In this document: positions 35,801 through 44,362 of the stretch, piece after piece
Layout of the letters: every line of letters starts with the position of its first letter
Numbering within the stretch: position 1 is the stretch's first letter
NCBI RefSeq assembly: GCF_900143005.1
Contig: NZ_FRCS01000016.1
Coordinates: forward strand, 62,001 to 126,000
DNA: 64,000 nucleotides
Direction: 5' to 3'
Source: Cryptosporangium aurantiacum
GTDB taxonomy: Bacteria; Actinomycetota; Actinomycetes; Mycobacteriales; Cryptosporangiaceae
Notes under the pieces: generated by a model
Told to the model about the DNA's origin: nothing
Seen by the model: only the letters and a program-made list of their open reading frames with translations
Database searches by the model: none
Translations under genes and position numbers: made by a program

Positions 35801-37003
35801 CTACGCCGCGGCCTTCTCCAAGATGTGGACGCCACACGCGGAACCGAGGCCGATCACGTGCGCCAGCCCGACGCGAGCCCCCTCGATCTGACGATCCCCG
35901 GCCTCACCGCGCAGGTGGGTCGCGATCTCCCACACGTTCGCGATGCCGGTCGCCGCGATCGGATGCCCCTTGGACTGCAGCCCACCGGACACGTTCACCG
36001 GCGTCGAGCCGTCCCGCCACGGCGCTCCGGACTTGAAGAAGTCCACCGCACCGCCCTCCTCGCAGAGCATCAGGTTGTCGTAGTGGACGAGTTCGGCGGT
36101 GGCGAAGCAGTCGTGCAGCTCGACCAGGTCCAGGTCACCGGGCCCGACCCCGGCCTGCTCGTACGCCTGCGCGGCGGCGGCGCGGGTCAGCGTGTTGACG
36201 TCCGGCAACACCTGGCACGCCTCCGTCCACGGGTCGCTGGTCAACACCGACGCGGCGATCTTCACCGCCCGGCGACGCTGCTCGAGCGGCAGCCGCTGCA
36301 GCGCCGAGTCCGCGATCACCACCGCGGCCGCGGCGCCGTCGGTGTTCGCCGAACACATCGGCCGCGTGTTCGGGTACGCGATCATGACGTCGTTCATGAT
36401 CTGCTCCAGGCTCATCCGCTTCTGGTAGGCGGCGAGCGGGTTCAGCGTCGAGTGGGCGTGGTTCTTCTCGCTGATCCGCGCGAACAGCTCAAAATCCGCA
36501 CCACCGTACTTGTGGCCGTACTCCATCCCGACCTGCGCGAACACCCCGGCCATCGTCTCGGTGCCGATCCGGCCGTCGACCGCACCGACCGCCCCGAGCC
36601 GCCCCGACCGGCTCCACGTCCCGCTCTCGTCCTTCCGCGGACGCGCGCCGAGCAAGCCCGCGCCGGACAGCTTCTCGACGCCGACCGCGAGCCCCATCTC
36701 GGCCTCGCCGGCCTTGATCGCCATGCAGACGGTCCGCAGCGCGGTCGCGCCGGTCGCGCACGCGTTCTGGACGTTGTAGACCGGGATACCGGTCTGCCCG
36801 ATCTGCTTCTGCAGCAGCTGTCCGATGCCGCCGACGCCGCCGAGCAGGTTGCCCGCCGCCAGCACGCCGATGTCCTTCATCGACACACCGCCGTCGGCGA
36901 GCGCGCCGAGCGCCGCTTCCGAGGCCAGGTCGACGAGGTCCTCGTCGGGGTGCTTGCCGAACTTCGTCATGTGGATGCCGAGGATCCACAGGGTCTCCGC
37001 CAT
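35801..37003 (-). CDS. SCPx/Ltp-type thiolase (lipid-transfer protein)
   Basis: A 400-residue thiolase-superfamily protein of the lipid-transfer/SCPx type. Cys82 (VQNACATGATAL) is the expected nucleophile, HDC at 297-299 and GHP at 346-348 are the conserved acid/base positions, and Cys390 lies in GLGSACG. Such proteins cleave bulky branched or steroid 3-ketoacyl-CoAs or, as Ltp2, carry out retro-aldol cleavage with a DUF35 partner. A DUF35 gene stops 5 bp upstream, strongly suggesting a complex. Here both Cys positions are kept, which favours a true thiolase over an aldolase. Last gene of the 12-gene operon. Confidence 0.9.
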   Translation of the reverse strand: MAETLWILGIHMTKFGKHPDEDLVDLASEAALGALADGGVSMKDIGVLAAGNLLGGVGGIGQLLQKQIGQTGIPVYNVQNACATGATALRTVCMAIKAGEAEMGLAVGVEKLSGAGLLGARPRKDESGTWSRSGRLGAVGAVDGRIGTETMAGVFAQVGMEYGHKYGGADFELFARISEKNHAHSTLNPLAAYQKRMSLEQIMNDVMIAYPNTRPMCSANTDGAAAAVVIADSALQRLPLEQRRRAVKIAASVLTSDPWTEACQVLPDVNTLTRAAAAQAYEQAGVGPGDLDLVELHDCFATAELVHYDNLMLCEEGGAVDFFKSGAPWRDGSTPVNVSGGLQSKGHPIAATGIANVWEIATHLRGEAGDRQIEGARVGLAHVIGLGSACGVHILEKAAA

Positions 37004-37008
37004 GTTCG

Positions 37009-37410
37009 TTACCCCTCCACCGGCCGGAAGCCGTAGTTGACAGCCTCGACGCCTTCGTCGTCGACGCCGGTGACGTAGGTCGTCAGCGCCACCTTCATGC
37101 CCAGGTGGACGTGGTCCGGGTCGGTGTCCACGTCCACCAGGTTGGCGCGCACGCTGGTGCCGTCGCAGTCCACGACCGCAGCGACGAACGGCACCGGGAC
37201 GCCGGGCGCCGCGAACGTGACGATCGTGAACGCGCGGACCTCGCCGCTCGTCGCGATCGGGACGCGGTGGAACTCCCGGGCGCCGCAGCGCGCACAGGCG
37301 TTGCGGCGGCCGAAGTAGCGCGCCGCGCAGGCGGTGCACTCCTCGGCGACCAGATGTGGATCGTCACCCAGTTCCAGGTAATCCACGAAGGGAATCTGTT
37401 GTGTGCTCAT
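37009..37410 (-). CDS. DUF35 (Zn-ribbon plus OB-fold) acyl-CoA-associated protein
   Basis: A 133-residue protein with an N-terminal rubredoxin-like zinc ribbon (CTAC, ten residues, CARC) and a C-terminal OB-fold (EVRAFTIVTF, VDCDGTSVRANLVDVD). DUF35 proteins bind CoA esters and pair with thiolase-fold partners; ChsH2 uses this domain with Ltp2 in steroid side-chain loss. ATG at 37410 overlaps the upstream dehydrogenase stop as ATGA. It directly precedes the SCPx/Ltp-type thiolase, so partnership with that protein is the most economical reading. Confidence 0.88.
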   Translation of the reverse strand: MSTQQIPFVDYLELGDDPHLVAEECTACAARYFGRRNACARCGAREFHRVPIATSGEVRAFTIVTFAAPGVPVPFVAAVVDCDGTSVRANLVDVDTDPDHVHLGMKVALTTYVTGVDDEGVEAVNYGFRPVEG

Positions 37411-38555
37411 CCGAAGCCTTCCGATCGAGAGGAGTCGAGGAGCGTGGTGGCCACCGTGGCGCGGTGGTGGCGCGGGTCGCCGAGCATCGGTTCGGCGGCC
37501 TTCACCCGGCGGTACCAGAGGTGGAGCGGCCGGTCGGCGTGGATGCCGTCGCCGCCGCAGAGCTGGTGAGCGGACGCGGTGACCCGGCGGCACCGCGTCG
37601 CCGCGGCAGCCTTGGCGATCGCGGCGGCGCGGCGGACGTCGTCCGGTGCAGCGTCCCGGTCTAGGAGGCGCGCCGCACGCTCCACCACACCGGCGACCAG
37701 CGCGACGTCGAGCAGCATGTCCGCACAGCGGTGTTTCACGGCCTGGCGGGTGCCCAGCGGCGTCCCCTGCTGGACGCGGGTCGAGACGCGCTCGACCGCG
37801 TACCGCATCGCCGCCTCCGCGGCGCCGAGCGCGTCCGCCGCGAGCGCGATCGTGCCCCGCGAGAGCGCGGAGTCCGTGGGGTCCGTCGGCTCCGTGGGGT
37901 CCGTCGGGTCCGTGGGGTCCGGTGGCCGGCCGGGACGGCGGAAAGCCCCGAGGCGGCGCGCCGGTGCCGCCCGGAGGCTGATCGCGCACTGGTGGTCGAG
38001 GCCGATCGTCGGGATCGGCTCGATGCGGACGCCCGGCGCGGCGGCATCGACCGCGAACGCGGCCACGACGTCGGGCGCCCTCCGCCCGTCCGCGACGCTG
38101 ACCGGGCCGGGGACTCTCGCGACAACGAGGAGGACGTCGGCGTCGGCGGCGTACGGGACAAAACACTTCGTGCCGTCGAGCCGCCAGCTCTTCCCGGTGG
38201 GCTCGGCGCGGGTCCGGATGCTGCCGGGCCCGTAGCTGCCGTCCGGCTCGGTGACGCAGAACGCGTACCGGCGCTCACCAGCGGTCAGCGCGTTCAGGTG
38301 CTCCCGCTCCCCGAGCGCCGCCAGCAGCGCGCCGCTCTGGACGACGCCGTTGTGGACCGGCGACGGCACCGCCGCTGCGGCGAGCTGCCGGATCGCGTCG
38401 ACCGCGTCGGCGAACCGGCCCCGGCCGCCCGGCAGTCCGCCGGTGAACCTGGGCAGCGCGCCGCGCCACCAATCCGGGTCGTAGCCGGGCGGCGACTCGG
38501 TCAGCGCGAGGATCGCCGCCGCGTCGACGGCCGGAGCTGCCGCGGTGGGGGTCAT
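37407..38555 (-). CDS. Acyl-CoA dehydrogenase, non-catalytic-type partner subunit
   Basis: A 382-residue dehydrogenase-fold protein. It retains ERRYAFCVTEPDGSYGPGS, KCFVPYAADADVLLVV and HQLCGGDGIHADRPLHLWYRRVKA but lacks the Glu-bearing loop, so it resembles the structural subunit of heteromeric dehydrogenases. A tandem TDPTDPTEPTDPTD stretch near residues 228-242 comes from 9-bp repeats (about 37862-37920) and is probably a flexible loop. It overlaps its partner gene by four bases as ATGA, which fits 1:1 translation of a complex. Confidence 0.83.
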   Translation of the reverse strand: MTPTAAAPAVDAAAILALTESPPGYDPDWWRGALPRFTGGLPGGRGRFADAVDAIRQLAAAAVPSPVHNGVVQSGALLAALGEREHLNALTAGERRYAFCVTEPDGSYGPGSIRTRAEPTGKSWRLDGTKCFVPYAADADVLLVVARVPGPVSVADGRRAPDVVAAFAVDAAAPGVRIEPIPTIGLDHQCAISLRAAPARRLGAFRRPGRPPDPTDPTDPTEPTDPTDSALSRGTIALAADALGAAEAAMRYAVERVSTRVQQGTPLGTRQAVKHRCADMLLDVALVAGVVERAARLLDRDAAPDDVRRAAAIAKAAAATRCRRVTASAHQLCGGDGIHADRPLHLWYRRVKAAEPMLGDPRHHRATVATTLLDSSRSEGFG

Positions 38556-39772
38556 CGGGCTTGCCTCGGGAGGCCGAGGCCGAAGTCGGCGATGCCGTCG
38601 CGCAGGACCTCGTTCGCCCCGGCGCCGATCGTGCCGTGGACACGTTCCAGGTACTCCCAGGCGAACCGGCCGCCCGCGGCCCCGTGCGGTGATGCGGCCC
38701 CGTGCGGTGGTGCCGAACTGTGCGGTGGGGCCCAGACGGTTCCGGCGTGTCCGGCGATCTCGGTGGCGGTCTGTGCGAGCCGCTGCAGCAGCTCGGTGCC
38801 GAACACCTTCGCCATCGACGCCAGCGCCGAACCGGGAGCCGCAACCGCACGCGCCGCCAGCACCGACCCCGCCTCCACATCGATCTCCAGCCCGGCGATC
38901 GCGTCCCGGACCAGCGGATCGTCCGCGAGCAGCTGCCCACCGCGCCGGGTCGCGCGCACATAGGTCACCAGCAGGTCCAGCACGTGCCGCGCGAACCCCA
39001 GATAAAACAGCCCCGACCGCTCGGATCGCACCGCCGCCACGAGTTGCCGCCACGCCTGCCCCGGCTGCCCCAGCACGGCGTCCGCCCCGAGCCGGACGTC
39101 GTCGAACTCGATCTCGTCGAGCGTCCAGCCGTTCATCGTCGGGCGGCGGCGCACGGTGACACCCGGCGCCGCGAGGTCGACCAGGAACATCGTCAGCGCG
39201 CCCGGCCGGTCCGGTTCGGGGGTCCTGGCGATCGTCACGCACCAGTCGGCCTTGTGCGCGCCGGTGACCAGCGTCTTCACCCCGGTGAGCCGGTAACCGT
39301 CGCCGTCGCCCGCTGCGGTCGTGGTGATCGCCCGCAGGTCGGTGCCCGCGTCGGGCTCGGTGTACGCGATGCACATCAGGATCTCGCCGCGCAACATCCG
39401 CGGCAGGAAGTACGCCTGCTGCTCGGCGTTCGCGTCGTGTAACAGCGGATGCCCGGCCAGCGTCAGCGCGGTGTCGACCAGCGGGGCGTCGCAGGCCGCG
39501 GCCACGTAGTCGAACGCGGCCTGATGCGCCGCGCCCCGGCCGGGGCCGCCGTGCGCGGCGTCCACCGCGGACCCCAGCAGCCCTTCGGCCCCGGCCCGCC
39601 GCGAGAGCTCGCGCTCGAACTCCTCGGCCAGCCCGGTCAGGTCGGCCGGGTCGGCGTAGCCGGCCGCCCCGGTCAGCTCCCGGTCGAGGAACGCCCGGAC
39701 CCGCTCGCCGAACGCCGCCGCGTCGGCCCCCAACCCGAACGCATCGCCGCCGCCGAACGCCACCTCAGCCAC
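38552..39772 (-). CDS. Acyl-CoA dehydrogenase, presumed larger subunit of pair
   Basis: A 406-residue protein with MCIAYTEPDAGTDLRAIT, the FAD/substrate loop, and a C-terminal ERVHGTIGAGANEVLRDGI motif holding the acid position (Glu in the NEV segment). A His/Pro/Ala low-complexity insert (PPHSSAPPHGAASPHG) lies near residue 355 and is absent from relatives. Paired with the 37407 gene downstream, it would form an alpha2beta2 enzyme. GTG at 39772 overlaps the ligase stop by 8 bp. Confidence 0.85.
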   Translation of the reverse strand: MAEVAFGGGDAFGLGADAAAFGERVRAFLDRELTGAAGYADPADLTGLAEEFERELSRRAGAEGLLGSAVDAAHGGPGRGAAHQAAFDYVAAACDAPLVDTALTLAGHPLLHDANAEQQAYFLPRMLRGEILMCIAYTEPDAGTDLRAITTTAAGDGDGYRLTGVKTLVTGAHKADWCVTIARTPEPDRPGALTMFLVDLAAPGVTVRRRPTMNGWTLDEIEFDDVRLGADAVLGQPGQAWRQLVAAVRSERSGLFYLGFARHVLDLLVTYVRATRRGGQLLADDPLVRDAIAGLEIDVEAGSVLAARAVAAPGSALASMAKVFGTELLQRLAQTATEIAGHAGTVWAPPHSSAPPHGAASPHGAAGGRFAWEYLERVHGTIGAGANEVLRDGIADFGLGLPRQAR

Positions 39773-41378
39773 CGAGCCGATCCCAGCCGCGGTCCTCGGC
39801 CACTAGGGCCCGCAGCTCGTCCTTGCGCACCCGGCCGGTCGTGCTGTTCCGCGGGAAGTCGTCCAGCACCCGGACGTACCGGGGAATCATGAACGACGGC
39901 ATCCGCCCGTCGAGGAACTCGACCAGCGACGCCGGCTCGAACGCCGGATCGTTCACCAGCACGGCCGCCAGCACCTCGTCGTCCCCCAGACCGGACGGAA
40001 CCCCGACGGCGACGCACTCGACAACGGCGGGGTGTTCCCCGACGCCGCGCTCGACCTCGAACGAGGAGATGTTCTCGCCGCGGCGGCGCAGCACGTCCTT
40101 CCGGCGGTCGAAGAACGTGTACCAGCCCTCAGCGTCCCGGCGGAACATGTCGCCGGTGTGGAACCAGCCGTTGCGCCACGCCTCCATCGATTCGGCAGGC
40201 ATCCGGTAGTAGCCCAGGTTCAGCGCCCACGGCTCGGCGCTGCGGACGACCAACTCGCCCACCTCCCCATCCGGCACCGGTTCGTCGTGCGCGTCGACCA
40301 GCCGGATCTCCGGCCACGGATACGAGGTGCGTTCCCGGCCGGTGGCCTCCCACGGCCCGTGGTCCCAGCCGGACGCGATCGGCGCGCCGACCTCGGTCTG
40401 GCCGTAGCAGGTCGCGACCCGGACGCCGAAGCGCTTCTCGAACGCCTCCATCTCCGGGATCATCGGGCCGAGGATGACGTTGCGCAGCGGGTTGTCCGCG
40501 TCGTCGGCGCGCGGTGGAGCGCCGTAGATCAGCGCGGTCATCGGCCCGACGAGCGCCGCGGTCCGGCAGTCGGTGCCCCGGACGTCGTCCCAGAACGACG
40601 TCGCACTGAATTTGTCGCGGATCACGAACCGCGCGCCGTGGGCGAGCGCGTAGGCGAAGCCGGAGCGACCGGAGTTGTGGAACATCGGCAGCGGGTTGAA
40701 CAGGCCCTCCCCCGGGCCGATCGTGTCGTCCGGGACCCAGGACCACATCTGGAGCGCCAGCCCCCAGGGAGTGATCACGGCCTTCGACGGACCGGTCGTG
40801 CCGGAGGTGAACAGCAAGCTGGCGATGTCCCAGACGTGCGGCCCGTCGAACGTGTGCGCGTCCGCCGCGGCGACTGCCCCCGCGAAGTCGGCTGCCCCGA
40901 TCAGCCGGGGCTGGCGCGCCGGGGTCACCTCCTCCCCCACCAGGGGCGCGGGGGCCTCGTCCGGCACGCTGTCCACGAGGACGATCGTCCCGAGCCGCGG
41001 AAGGACGCCCAGGAGCGGGCGGATCCGCTCGAGGAAGGCCTCGGTCGTGAGCAGGAACTCGGCGTCGGACAGGGACAGCGCGTGCCGCAGAATGTCGCCG
41101 ACGTACGCGGTGTTCAGCGGCACCTCCACCGCGCGGAGCCAGCCGAGCGCGAGCAGCGTCCGGTGACCGTAGAAGCCCTGCGGCAGCAGCGTCGCGACGT
41201 GGCTGCCCGCCTCCACGCCCAGCCCGCGCAGCGCACCGGCCCAGGTCAGGGCGTCCGCGTGCAACTGCGCGTAGGTGAGGCCGCGACCGTCCACGTGCGC
41301 CACGGCGACGGCGTCCGGGGTCTGCGCGGCCCAGCGGGCCACCGCGTGCGGCGGGAGTACGGCGCGGTCGAGCATCAT
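39765..41378 (-). CDS. CaiC/FadD-like acyl-CoA ligase with altered A10 lysine
   Basis: A 537-residue ANL ligase. LFTSGTTGPSKAVITPWG (P-loop), CYGQTEVGAP and HTGDMFRRDAEGWYTFFDRRKDV are clear. The final A10 motif, normally P-x4-GK, reads NSTTGRVRKDEL, so the catalytic lysine appears replaced by Arg; a Lys follows two residues later. Activity may therefore be weak or use a shifted Lys. ATG at 41378 gives an ATGA overlap with the dehydrogenase upstream; the second ATG (41375) is better spaced from AAGGAG. Member of the 12-gene operon. Confidence 0.88.
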   Translation of the reverse strand: MMLDRAVLPPHAVARWAAQTPDAVAVAHVDGRGLTYAQLHADALTWAGALRGLGVEAGSHVATLLPQGFYGHRTLLALGWLRAVEVPLNTAYVGDILRHALSLSDAEFLLTTEAFLERIRPLLGVLPRLGTIVLVDSVPDEAPAPLVGEEVTPARQPRLIGAADFAGAVAAADAHTFDGPHVWDIASLLFTSGTTGPSKAVITPWGLALQMWSWVPDDTIGPGEGLFNPLPMFHNSGRSGFAYALAHGARFVIRDKFSATSFWDDVRGTDCRTAALVGPMTALIYGAPPRADDADNPLRNVILGPMIPEMEAFEKRFGVRVATCYGQTEVGAPIASGWDHGPWEATGRERTSYPWPEIRLVDAHDEPVPDGEVGELVVRSAEPWALNLGYYRMPAESMEAWRNGWFHTGDMFRRDAEGWYTFFDRRKDVLRRRGENISSFEVERGVGEHPAVVECVAVGVPSGLGDDEVLAAVLVNDPAFEPASLVEFLDGRMPSFMIPRYVRVLDDFPRNSTTGRVRKDELRALVAEDRGWDRLGG

Positions 41379-42529
41379 CGCTCCTTCGGACGACTGCGGG
41401 GTAAGCCCAGGCGGCCGGCGGCGATGATCTCGCGCATGATCTCGCTCGTGCCGCCGTAGATCGTGTCGACCAGGCTGTTGCGGAACGCGAACTCGACCTC
41501 GCCCGCCAGCGGTGCGTCCGGGGCGCGCTGGTCGAGTACCGCCTCCGCGCCGAGCAGGTCGAGCAGCGCGGCGTGCTGTCGTTGGGCGGCCTCGCTGGTG
41601 AACAGCTTGGCCATCGACCCTTCGACGCCGGGCAGGCCGCCGTCCCTGGTGATCCACTCCGCGCGGGCGGTGAGCAGCCGCGCGACCTCCTCGTCGATGG
41701 CCAGCCGCGCGAGCTGTTCGGCGACGCCCGGGTCGTCCACGACACCCGCGTCCCGGGCCCAGGACGCGGCCCGGTCCAGCAGGCCCGGCCGGTGGTTCCC
41801 GTTGCGCGTTCCGCGCTCGAACACCATCGCGATCCGGACGACGTCCCAGCCGCCGTCCACCGCACCGACGCGCGCGGAGTCCGGCACCCGGACTCCGGTG
41901 TAGAACGTGGCGTTGGTCCGCTGACCGCCGACGGTGTGGACCGGCTGTACCTCCACGCCGGAAGCGTCCAGCGGAACCAGGAAGAACGTCAACCCGCGGT
42001 TCTTCGGCTCGGACGTCCGGGTGAGCAGGAAAACGTGGGTGCCCTGGTCGGCGGTGCTGGTGAACATCTTCGCGCCGTCGATCACCCAGTGGTCGCCGTC
42101 GGGCACGGCCCGGGTCCGCGCGGCGGCCATGTCGGATCCGGAGCCGGGCTCGGTGTAACCGAGGACGATGATCGCCTCGCCCCGCAGCGCGGCCGGGATC
42201 ATCGTCCGCTTCTGCTCCTCGGTGCCGGTGCGCAGCAGCGTGTGCAGCACCATCCAGGTCGTGATCCAGCCGTCCTGGGCGAGGCCGTAGTCGTGGATCT
42301 CCTCGAACACCGCGTCGGCGAAGCCCCGGTCGACGTCCGAACCGCCGTACTCGGCCGGCCAGCCGGCGGCCAGGAGTCCGTGGGCGGCGAGCAGGCGGTG
42401 CAGTTCCGGGTGGTGGTGGGCGCCGCGGAGGCGTTCGTCGTCCACCCACTCGGGTTTCAGGTGCTCGGCCGCCCAGGCCCGGGCCGCCTCGCGGTGCGCG
42501 GCGAACGCGTCGTGCGGGGTGAAGTCCAT
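41375..42529 (-). CDS. Acyl-CoA dehydrogenase, Glu-bearing subunit
   Basis: A 384-residue dehydrogenase. AAGWPAEYGGSD, VLGYTEPGSGSDMAAART, MFTSTADQGTHVFLLT and the terminal DTIYGGTSEIMREIIAAG loop are intact, the last with the acid/turn motif found in catalytic subunits. It directly abuts the partner-type gene at 42530 (no gap) and they probably form one heterotetramer. The order catalytic-partner repeats the arrangement of the 37407/38552 pair in the same operon. Confidence 0.9.
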   Translation of the reverse strand: MDFTPHDAFAAHREAARAWAAEHLKPEWVDDERLRGAHHHPELHRLLAAHGLLAAGWPAEYGGSDVDRGFADAVFEEIHDYGLAQDGWITTWMVLHTLLRTGTEEQKRTMIPAALRGEAIIVLGYTEPGSGSDMAAARTRAVPDGDHWVIDGAKMFTSTADQGTHVFLLTRTSEPKNRGLTFFLVPLDASGVEVQPVHTVGGQRTNATFYTGVRVPDSARVGAVDGGWDVVRIAMVFERGTRNGNHRPGLLDRAASWARDAGVVDDPGVAEQLARLAIDEEVARLLTARAEWITRDGGLPGVEGSMAKLFTSEAAQRQHAALLDLLGAEAVLDQRAPDAPLAGEVEFAFRNSLVDTIYGGTSEIMREIIAAGRLGLPRSRPKER

Positions 42530-43540
42530 TCAGAACACCTCCCGGGCCAGCGCGCGGTAGAGGTCCCGGGGCGCGCCGAGGGCCAGCGGCCAGGCCTTGG
42601 CGCGGCGCAGGTAGAGCTGGATGTCGTACTCGAGCGTGTAGCCGTACCCGCCGTGGAACTGCAGGCAGGCCCGGGTGGTCACGAACGCGACCTCGGCCGC
42701 GTGCAGGAACGCCATCGACGCCAGCGCCGCGCCGCGCGGCCGGTCGCCGTCGAGCGCCCAGGCCGCCTCGTGGACGAGCAGTTCGGCCCCTTCGCCCGCG
42801 GTCACCGCGTCCGCCAGCCGGTGGGCCACGGTCTGGAACCAGCCGATCGGGACGCCGAACGCGTGCCGTTCGGTCACGTACTCGACGCCGATCCGCAACG
42901 CCTCGGCACGCAGTCCGTCCAGCGTGGCGGCGGTGAGCAGCGTCCATTCGGTCACCGCGGCCGCGAACGCCTCCCGGGCCTCCGGGCCCTGCGCGAGCGG
43001 CACGCCCCCGGCGAGTGGTACGTCGGCGAGCGGCTGGCAGCCCAGGTTCGGCGGGACGGGTGCGTACGGCCGAGGTCCGTCCCGCCGGACCAGCAGCAAC
43101 TCGTCCCCGGCGAGGACGACGACGGCGTCCGCGACGGCCCCACCCGGCACCAGCCGCGCCACCGGCGCAGCCGCCGGGCCCGCGACCGGGCGCACCGCCA
43201 GGGTCGGCAGGATCTCGCCGGTTCCGACGCCGCGCAGCAGCGCAACGCCCGCCGGGAACCGCGCCAGCAGCCGCGCAGCCACCCACGCCTCCACCAGCGG
43301 CACCGGCGCCAACCGCCGCCCGGCCTCCCGCGCCACCACGACCAGCTCCGCGAGCGACGCACCGCCCCCGGACGGCACTCCCATCAGCGGGACGTCGGCC
43401 GCGACCAGCGTGCGCCACAGCTCCTCGTCGTACCCGGACGGCTCGGCGGCCCGCACCCGCGCGGGCGTCGACTCCTTGGCGAGCAGGTCGCCGAACGCCT
43501 CCCGGAGCGCCTCCTGGTCCGCGGTGAGCGAAAGGTCCAT
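42530..43540 (-). CDS. Acyl-CoA dehydrogenase, non-catalytic-type partner subunit
   Basis: A 336-residue dehydrogenase-fold protein, shorter than usual. It shows VTERHAFGVPIGWFQTVAHRLADA, RACLQFHGGYGYTLEYDIQLYLRRAKA at the C-terminus, and a Val/Pro/Ala-rich middle in place of the canonical FAD loop. The Glu-bearing C-terminal loop is missing. ATG overlaps the upstream hydratase stop by one base (TGATG), and the partner gene follows at once. Assigning it as the structural half of an alpha2beta2 enzyme is inference from known ChsE-type pairs. Confidence 0.85.
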   Translation of the reverse strand: MDLSLTADQEALREAFGDLLAKESTPARVRAAEPSGYDEELWRTLVAADVPLMGVPSGGGASLAELVVVAREAGRRLAPVPLVEAWVAARLLARFPAGVALLRGVGTGEILPTLAVRPVAGPAAAPVARLVPGGAVADAVVVLAGDELLLVRRDGPRPYAPVPPNLGCQPLADVPLAGGVPLAQGPEAREAFAAAVTEWTLLTAATLDGLRAEALRIGVEYVTERHAFGVPIGWFQTVAHRLADAVTAGEGAELLVHEAAWALDGDRPRGAALASMAFLHAAEVAFVTTRACLQFHGGYGYTLEYDIQLYLRRAKAWPLALGAPRDLYRALAREVF

Positions 43541-44352
43541 CAGACCCCGCCGAACCGCGGTGGCCGCTTCTCCAGGAACGCCCGCACCGCCTCCCGGTGG
43601 TCCGCGGTCTCGAACGTCAGCGCCTCCATCGCCAGCGACGCGTCCAGCACCCGGTTGACCCGGTCCACCAGGTCGGCGTTGGCGAGCCGCTTGTTGAACT
43701 GGATCGCCACCGCGGGCCCGGCCGCGATCCGCTCGGCCAGTTTCGTCGCTTCGGCCTCCAGCGATGCCGCCGGGTAGACGTGGTTGACCAGGCCGAACCC
43801 GTCCGCTTCGGCCGCGGTCATCAGGTCGCCGGTGAACAGGTACTCCTTGCCCCGGTTCAGACCGAGCATCAGCGGCCACAGCACGGTGCCGCCGTCCCCG
43901 GCGACCAGCCCGGCCTTGACATGCGGGTCACCGATCCGGGCGGTGTCGGCCATCAGCGTGATGTCGCAGAACAGCGCCATCGTCGCGCCGAGCCCGAGCG
44001 CGTCACCGTTGATCACCGCGATCATCGGCTGCGGCACCGCGAGCTGCCCGCGCACCACCGCGACCGAGCCCTGCATCAGCGAAGGATGCCCGTCCTCGTA
44101 CGCCGACGAGTCGAGGTTGGACTGCATCCCGCTGAAGTCCGCGCCGACGCAGAACGCCTTATCCCCCGCGCCGGTCAGCACCACGACCCGGACGTCCCGG
44201 TCGGCGGCGATCCGCGCGAACAGCGGCGCGATCTCGTCGTGCATCTCGGGCGTGATCGCGTTGCGGCGCTCCGGCCGGTCGAACGTCACCCACAGGACGC
44301 CGGGCGGCCGCAGCTCGGTCCGGAAGTAGGTGAAGTCGTAACGATCAGACAT
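43540..44352 (-). CDS. Enoyl-CoA hydratase/isomerase family protein
   Basis: A 270-residue crotonase. FDRPERRNAITPEM, DKAFCVGADFSGM and MIAVINGDALGLGATMALFCDITL supply the oxyanion hole; GLVAGDGGTVLWPLMLG replaces the usual catalytic Glu pair, so it may be an isomerase or another crotonase activity rather than a hydratase. The C-terminal FLEKRPPRFGG is a common family ending. ATG at 44352 follows GAGGGG. It is the fifth gene of the 12-gene operon. Confidence 0.9.
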   Translation of the reverse strand: MSDRYDFTYFRTELRPPGVLWVTFDRPERRNAITPEMHDEIAPLFARIAADRDVRVVVLTGAGDKAFCVGADFSGMQSNLDSSAYEDGHPSLMQGSVAVVRGQLAVPQPMIAVINGDALGLGATMALFCDITLMADTARIGDPHVKAGLVAGDGGTVLWPLMLGLNRGKEYLFTGDLMTAAEADGFGLVNHVYPAASLEAEATKLAERIAAGPAVAIQFNKRLANADLVDRVNRVLDASLAMEALTFETADHREAVRAFLEKRPPRFGGV

Positions 44353-44362
44353 GAAAGACCCC

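Noticed and set aside
37862-37920. A 9-bp repeat tract as an independent repeat element
   Set aside because: It sits in frame inside a dehydrogenase and translates to TDP/TEP units, so it is noted under that gene only.
41573-43777. A 734-codon open frame on the plus strand opposite the ligase and dehydrogenase genes
   Set aside because: It lies wholly antisense to genes with clear family motifs. Its product is an Arg/Pro/Gly-rich low-complexity chain, typical of GC-rich shadow frames.
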